From contig CAYOUJ010000078.1 in the NCBI GenBank assembly GCA_964407165.1, forward strand, positions 1-9,819: a stretch of 9,819 bases of DNA. Reading direction: 5' to 3'. Shown piece by piece: positions 6,617 through 9,819 of the stretch (positions are counted from its first letter, which is position 1; each line of letters begins with the position of its first letter). Position numbers and translations under genes: made by a program. This DNA comes from CAZPKH01 sp964407165 (GTDB lineage: Bacteria; Bacteroidota; Bacteroidia; Bacteroidales; Muribaculaceae). The notes below the pieces were generated by a model. It was not told where the DNA came from and searched no databases. It was given only the letters and a program-made list of their open reading frames with translations.

Positions 6617-7176
6617 TGCAGTGGCGCAGGTATTTGGCTATATTGGCGCTGTGTCTGTCGGCTGTTGCCGGCACGCGGGCGCAGGACGGGGGCCGGTATG
6701 CCACCGACAGCGTGTGCGCCGTGCTCGCCGGGATGCCGCTGCACGACATCGAGGGGCTCTGGCAGCTCACCGACGACGGCGCCACGGCCGTGATATGGCG
6801 CGCGCAAGAGGGCGACGGCCAATATCGCATGGAGCTGGTCTGCTCACCCGACCTGCTGTGGCGCCCGGGGCTGCTGATGGCCGACATCAAGCCCTCCGCG
6901 CAGCCGGGGGTCTACGAGGCCAGGGTCTACGACCGCGACGCCGACGACCCCGACCTGCTCCCCACCGGCGGCAAGAGCTATGTGCTCACCCTGGAGGACG
7001 CCACCCACCTGTCATTCCGCAAGATACACTCCGGGCCCCACGTGTCGCCCGTGATAGTGTTTCCTTACATCATGCGGCAGCGCATCACCTTCGGCACTGA
7101 CCGGCCGAAGGATCTCGACGGCGCGCTGCTGCTCTATCCTGTCAAGCCCTCGAAGGGACATCCGCGATACCTATGA
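6613..7176 (+). CDS. Small secreted protein of unknown function, possibly lipocalin-like
   Basis: The start overlaps the previous stop as ATGATG (6613 or 6616; either is possible), which implies translational coupling. The product has 187 residues with a signal peptide ending about TRA-Q (MMQWRRYLAILALCLSAVAG, then TRAQ). The mature part begins with DIEGLWQLTDDGATAVIWRA, a G-x-W start followed by predicted short beta strands, then PGLLMADIKPS, GVYEARVYD and KSYVLTLEDATHLSFRKI. This resembles small beta-barrel (lipocalin/calycin-like) proteins that bind lipids or other hydrophobic ligands, but I do not recognise a named family and the fold is inferred only from the strand pattern. There are few cysteines and no lipobox, so it is probably soluble in the periplasm. 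Its stop overlaps the next gene by ATGA at 7173. Confidence 0.75.
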   Translation: MMQWRRYLAILALCLSAVAGTRAQDGGRYATDSVCAVLAGMPLHDIEGLWQLTDDGATAVIWRAQEGDGQYRMELVCSPDLLWRPGLLMADIKPSAQPGVYEARVYDRDADDPDLLPTGGKSYVLTLEDATHLSFRKIHSGPHVSPVIVFPYIMRQRITFGTDRPKDLDGALLLYPVKPSKGHPRYL

Positions 7177-7682
7177 GGCAGGCGGCGGTCATATTGGCAG
7201 TGTGCGCGCTGGCGGCGCTTACGGGCACGGCCAGGAAGGTCAACAGCACCCGGAGGGTGACGCCCGTTGAGGCCGCGGGGCGCGAGGGCGGCGGGGCGCG
7301 GGGGCGCTGCCCCGCTCCGGGCTGCGATACCATCTTCGACGTGACAGGCGTGGTGATAGCCGGTTACGACAAGCCCCTGCGGTCGCGCCACGAGACATTC
7401 TTCGTCACCAACAACCGCACGGACACCCTGCTTGGCCTCTGGTTCACCGTCGACTACTACACCGTCGACGGGCGGCGGCTGCACAGCCGCACCGACTCGG
7501 TGTGCAACGTGGTGATACCCCCCGGCGACACCCGCAACTGCTCGATCAGTTCGTGGGACCGCCAGCAGGCGTTCTATTACCGCCTGTCGCAGGCGCCCAC
7601 TCGTTCGCAAGGCTCCCCTTACGACGTGCGGTTCACCCTCACTAAAGCACTGGTACGCAATGGCAAGGAAGAGCGGGAATAG
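7173..7682 (+). CDS. Small secreted protein of unknown function carrying an in-frame repeat insertion
   Basis: ATGA overlaps the previous gene's stop. The protein has 169 residues. MRQAAVILAVCALAALTGTA is a signal peptide. Residues about 35-51 (AGREGGGARGRCPAPGC) are encoded by the GC-rich repeat at 7275-7324 and are unlike the rest of the protein. From about 52 onward is a beta-rich domain: IFDVTGVVIAGYDKPLRS, HETFFVTNNRTDTLLGLWF, VDYYTVDGRRLHSR, VIPPGDTRNCSISSWDRQQA. That order (paired strands, an asparagine-rich turn, then a PPGDTR turn) looks like an Ig-like extracellular domain of the FxLYD type, but I do not recognise a family. The stop lies 23 bp inside the sulfatase gene, so the two are translationally linked. 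The insertion adds two cysteines, C46 and C51, which could form a disulfide. Confidence 0.75.
   Translation: MRQAAVILAVCALAALTGTARKVNSTRRVTPVEAAGREGGGARGRCPAPGCDTIFDVTGVVIAGYDKPLRSRHETFFVTNNRTDTLLGLWFTVDYYTVDGRRLHSRTDSVCNVVIPPGDTRNCSISSWDRQQAFYYRLSQAPTRSQGSPYDVRFTLTKALVRNGKEERE
7275..7324 (+). repeat. GC-rich repeat inserted in frame inside a coding sequence
   Basis: The segment 7290-7324 is 34/35 identical to 1673-1707. It is preceded by a partial unit, 7275-7289, identical to 1466-1480. Together they encode residues about 35-51 of the small secreted protein, right after its signal peptide and before its folded domain. The reading frame is kept on both sides. It is read here in a different frame (GGARGRCPAPGC) than in the sulfatase (AGRGGAAPLR), so the DNA, not the peptide, is what is being copied. 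Confidence 0.9.
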
Positions 7683-9648
7683 TAATCGGCAGCGGGGGGC
7701 GGGGTCGGCGGGGCGCGGGGGCGCTGCCCCTCTCCGGTCGGCGGGGCGCGTGGGCGCTGCCCCGCTCCGGTCGGCGGGGCGCGGGGGCGCTGCCCCTCTC
7801 CGGTCGGCGGGGCGCGTGGGCGCTGCCCCGCTCCGGTCGGCGGGGCGCGGGGGCGCTGCCCCGCTCCGCGCGGCCACCCTCGCGGGCATCCTGGCAGTGC
7901 TGGTGCTGGTCATCTGCTGGGGACAGATGAACCGTCAGTTGTGGCAATACTCCATGCGGCAGTGGCAGACGCTGCTGCCCGTGGTCTCCGACGCCATGCT
8001 CATTATGCTCCCTTACTGGTGGCTGCCCGGCCGCTGGCGCTGGGCGGTGATGGCGCCCGTGGTGCTCGCGCCGCTCTTCATGCTCGCAAACGTGGTATAT
8101 TTCAGGCACTTCGGCGACCTGATGACCATCTCCACAATACTCTTTACCAACAACTACACCGAGCGCGCCGCCGACTCCATCCCCTCGCTCTTCTCGTCGG
8201 CCGACGTGGTATATATCGCCCTGCCACTCGCCTACATTATATATTATGTGGCGCGGCGGCGGAGCATACGGCTGAGCGCGAGGGCGCCGCTCAGCTCCCG
8301 GCTGGCCGTCACGGGCGCGACGCTGCTGCTGTTCATCGGCGGCCAGTGCACCCTTGCGTGGCGGTCGTACACCCTGCTCGAGGGGCAAGGGATTGTCACC
8401 TCGCCACGGCTGGCCCTCGTCAGCCGGTATACCAAAAACACGCTGCCCGTCAACCAACTGGACTGCGTGGGGCTCCCCGTCTACATGGGGCGCCTGGTGT
8501 GGAGCGAGATCTTCGAGTCGCACCGCGTGCTCAAGCTGACCGCTTCGCGCCGCGAGGAGATTGAGGATTACCTCAGCCAGATGCACAGCCTATACACCGC
8601 GCCGCCCGACACGTTCGCCGCCAACCGGCAGAAGAACCTGATATTCATCATCGTGGAGTCGCTCAACGCCGACGTGGTCGACGCGCGCATCGGCCCCGAC
8701 AGCGTGGAGGTGACGCCGGCGCTCAACCGCCTGTTTCATGCGCAGGGGACGGTGGCGTGCCGTCAGGTGGTGCCGCAGATCAGCGTAGGGGGCTCGTCGG
8801 ACGGCGTGCTCATCTACAACACGGGCATACTGCCGCAGGCCGCCGGGGCGTATGCCACGCTACACCCCGACCTGCCGCTGCCGGGGATGCCCAAGGTGAT
8901 GGCTCCGCGGGCGTCGGCGGAGGTGATCTGCGAGGAGGCGACCTCGTGGAACCATAACCTCATGTCCGTGGCCTACGGTTACGACCGCATCTACCAGCGC
9001 TCAGACCTGCTCGCCGCCGGCCTCGACTGGGAGCAAACGGGCAACGACGCCGCAATGTTTGAGTTCGCCGGGCGCACGGTGCGGCAGATGCATCAGCCTT
9101 TCTTGCTGGAGCTGACGACGCTGTCGATGCACATACCCTTCAGCGAGGCGGCCACGGCCGACGCCATCCCCGAGGCCGACCTGGCCGGCGTGCCCGCGCA
9201 CCTGACGGCCTACTACCGCTCGTGCCGCTTCTTCGACACGCAGCTGCAGCTCTTCCTGGAGACCCTGCGCCGACACGGGCTTTTCGACAACACGGTTATA
9301 GTCGTCGCCTCCGACCATAACGTGGGGCTGACGGCCGACCAGTATGACAGCGACTTTGAGTACAGCCCCGCGCCGATACTGTTCCTGGCTGCCAACACGG
9401 GCCACACGCGGCTCATTGAGCACCCCGTGGGGCAGGTCGACGTCTTCCCGACCGTGCTCGACATCATGGGCTACGGCGACGCCCCCGAGTGGAGGGGCGT
9501 GGGGATGAGCATGTTCAACGAGCGGCTGCAGGGCGCCGTCGACCGCCACGGGCGCCTCTACGGCACGCCCCCCGAGGGGATGGAGCAGCTGCACCGCCGC
9601 GCCTGGAGCGTCTCCGACCTGCTGCTGCGCACAGCCTACTTCCGGTAA
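7660..9648 (+). CDS. LTA-synthase-type membrane sulfatase/phosphotransferase with an N-terminal repeat array
   Basis: The product has 662 residues, starting 23 bp before the previous stop. Residues 16-70 are five 11-residue units (AGRGGAAPLRS type) encoded by tandem DNA repeats. Five hydrophobic segments follow, at about 72-88, 104-122, 128-148, 181-199 and 215-231, as in LtaS enzymes. A C-terminal alkaline-phosphatase-fold domain (about 320-640) should face the periplasm. By eye against LtaS: metal ligand E333 in IFIIVESLNAD; nucleophile site GGSSDGV (S379 where LtaS has Thr); H491 in MHIPF; and D552-H553 in VVASDHNVG. Known relatives transfer phosphoglycerol or phosphoethanolamine from phospholipids to glycans or lipids; Bacteroidota make no classical lipoteichoic acid, so the acceptor here is unknown. 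The first ATG after the array (7927) lies beyond the first helix, so the array is translated unless an in-frame GTG within it (for example 7750) is used. It is the last gene of the operon. Confidence 0.9.
   Translation: MARKSGNSNRQRGAGSAGRGGAAPLRSAGRVGAAPLRSAGRGGAAPLRSAGRVGAAPLRSAGRGGAAPLRAATLAGILAVLVLVICWGQMNRQLWQYSMRQWQTLLPVVSDAMLIMLPYWWLPGRWRWAVMAPVVLAPLFMLANVVYFRHFGDLMTISTILFTNNYTERAADSIPSLFSSADVVYIALPLAYIIYYVARRRSIRLSARAPLSSRLAVTGATLLLFIGGQCTLAWRSYTLLEGQGIVTSPRLALVSRYTKNTLPVNQLDCVGLPVYMGRLVWSEIFESHRVLKLTASRREEIEDYLSQMHSLYTAPPDTFAANRQKNLIFIIVESLNADVVDARIGPDSVEVTPALNRLFHAQGTVACRQVVPQISVGGSSDGVLIYNTGILPQAAGAYATLHPDLPLPGMPKVMAPRASAEVICEEATSWNHNLMSVAYGYDRIYQRSDLLAAGLDWEQTGNDAAMFEFAGRTVRQMHQPFLLELTTLSMHIPFSEAATADAIPEADLAGVPAHLTAYYRSCRFFDTQLQLFLETLRRHGLFDNTVIVVASDHNVGLTADQYDSDFEYSPAPILFLAANTGHTRLIEHPVGQVDVFPTVLDIMGYGDAPEWRGVGMSMFNERLQGAVDRHGRLYGTPPEGMEQLHRRAWSVSDLLLRTAYFR
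7704..7868 (+). repeat. Five tandem 33-bp GC-rich units in the sulfatase gene, A-B-A-B-C pattern
   Basis: The units are 7704-7736, 7737-7769, 7770-7802, 7803-7835 and 7836-7868. Units 1 and 3 are identical, and units 2 and 4 are identical; they differ at GGG/GTG and CCT/CCG. Unit 5 combines the first half of type A with the second half of type B. This implies duplication of a 66-bp pair. Each unit is the interspersed core (unit 5 matches 7290-7319 over 30 bp) plus a GTC joint, giving exactly 33 bp, so gain or loss of units keeps the frame. Confidence 0.95.
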
Positions 9649-9696
9649 GGCGGGGGTAAGAGTAACTATTCACCGAATACCAATATTATTATAAAT

Positions 9697-9713
9697 GCGC
9701 TCCAAAGGAGCGC
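9697..9713 (+). terminator. Hairpin after the sulfatase gene, possible terminator
   Basis: GCGCTCC (9697-9703) and GGAGCGC (9707-9713) pair perfectly around AAA, 48 bp after the stop codon. An AT-rich stretch precedes it and no T-run follows, so termination is only suggested by position. Confidence 0.4.
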
Positions 9714-9724
9714 GCTGATGATAA

Positions 9725-9752
9725 CCCCGGGCAAGCGAAGCGCAGCCCGGGG
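9725..9752. repeat. CCCCGGGC/GCCCGGGG hairpin leading into the repeat
   Basis: CCCCGGGC (9725-9732) pairs with GCCCGGGG (9745-9752) around the 12-nt loop AAGCGAAGCGCA. Its right arm contains CAGCCCGG, the same bases that flank the repeat core at 1700-1707 and 7317-7324 (reverse strand), so the hairpin merges with the repeat. It may act as an end-of-operon structure together with the hairpin at 9697. Confidence 0.6.
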
Positions 9753-9753
9753 G

Positions 9754-9816
9754 GGAGCGGGGCGGCGCCCTCGCGCCCCACGTCGTCAGGCGATGGCGAC
9801 GCGGGGCGGGTAGACA
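9754..9816 (-). repeat. Composite GC-rich repeat (core plus 40-bp module) at the window end
   Basis: Positions 9754-9779 are 26/26 identical to 1494-1519 (core). Positions 9777-9816 are the reverse complement of the 40-bp module at 1533-1572 with 4 mismatches. Read on the minus strand the order is module, core, then GGGCTG, the same order seen on the plus strand across the assembly gap at 1533-1707. The window ends three bases later, so the sequence probably breaks on the repeat here as well. Confidence 0.85.
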
Positions 9817-9819
9817 CCC

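Noticed and set aside
7704..7868. Possible CRISPR array
   Set aside because: The units are directly adjacent with no unique spacers, lie inside a coding frame, and no cas gene is nearby.
7642..8586. Minus-strand open frame opposite the sulfatase start with repeated RGSAPAPRRPE-type units
   Set aside because: The repeat pattern is only the reverse reading of the tandem DNA array, and the rest has no domain; the plus strand encodes clear membrane helices and a catalytic domain.

Overview
The window looks like a piece of a high-GC member of the Bacteroidales (Bacteroidota). Three things point there: a fimbrillin-type surface lipoprotein, a carboxy(nor)spermidine dehydrogenase of the kind this group uses for spermidine synthesis, and a Bacteroidota-type promoter (TAnnTTTG box) placed almost on top of a start codon. 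No Shine-Dalgarno sites stand out. Family or genus cannot be fixed from sequence alone.

Layout. Positions 1-1319 (+) hold a fimbrillin-like lipoprotein whose first codons are cut off by the window edge. From about 1320 to 1707 there is no gene: this stretch holds a GC-rich hairpin, an almost perfect 82-bp loopless palindrome, several copies of a GC-rich repeat and an assembly gap of exactly 100 N inside the repeat cluster. Positions 1708-3753 (-) encode a secreted M13 (neprilysin/PepO-like) zinc metallopeptidase. 62 bp upstream of it, 3816-5015 (-) encodes the carboxy(nor)spermidine dehydrogenase. A 227-bp divergent intergenic region (5016-5242) holds a MITE-like pair of inverted repeats and a promoter. 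From 5243 to 9648 (+) four genes are packed with ATGA or 23-bp overlaps: a DUF3078-like outer-membrane beta-barrel protein, a small secreted protein with a lipocalin-like look, a second small secreted protein, and a five-helix membrane LTA-synthase-type sulfatase/phosphotransferase. The last 171 bp carry hairpins and a further composite copy of the GC-rich repeat. Every gene in the operon has an export signal or membrane segments, so it looks like an envelope-building or envelope-modifying unit; its substrate is unknown.

The most unusual feature is a GC-rich repeat with a core of about 30-35 bp that occurs roughly ten times in 9.8 kb. It abuts the M13 stop codon, is inserted in frame inside the third operon gene, and is expanded to five tandem 33-bp units (alternating A-B-A-B-C) inside the 5' end of the sulfatase gene, where it encodes five 11-residue units just before the first membrane helix. 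This resembles the behaviour of Rickettsia palindromic elements (protein-coding repeats). A second 40-bp module accompanies the core in the same order at two places. Because the left contig joins the rest only through 100 N, the linkage of the fimbrillin gene to the other genes is a scaffolding statement, not something the sequence proves.
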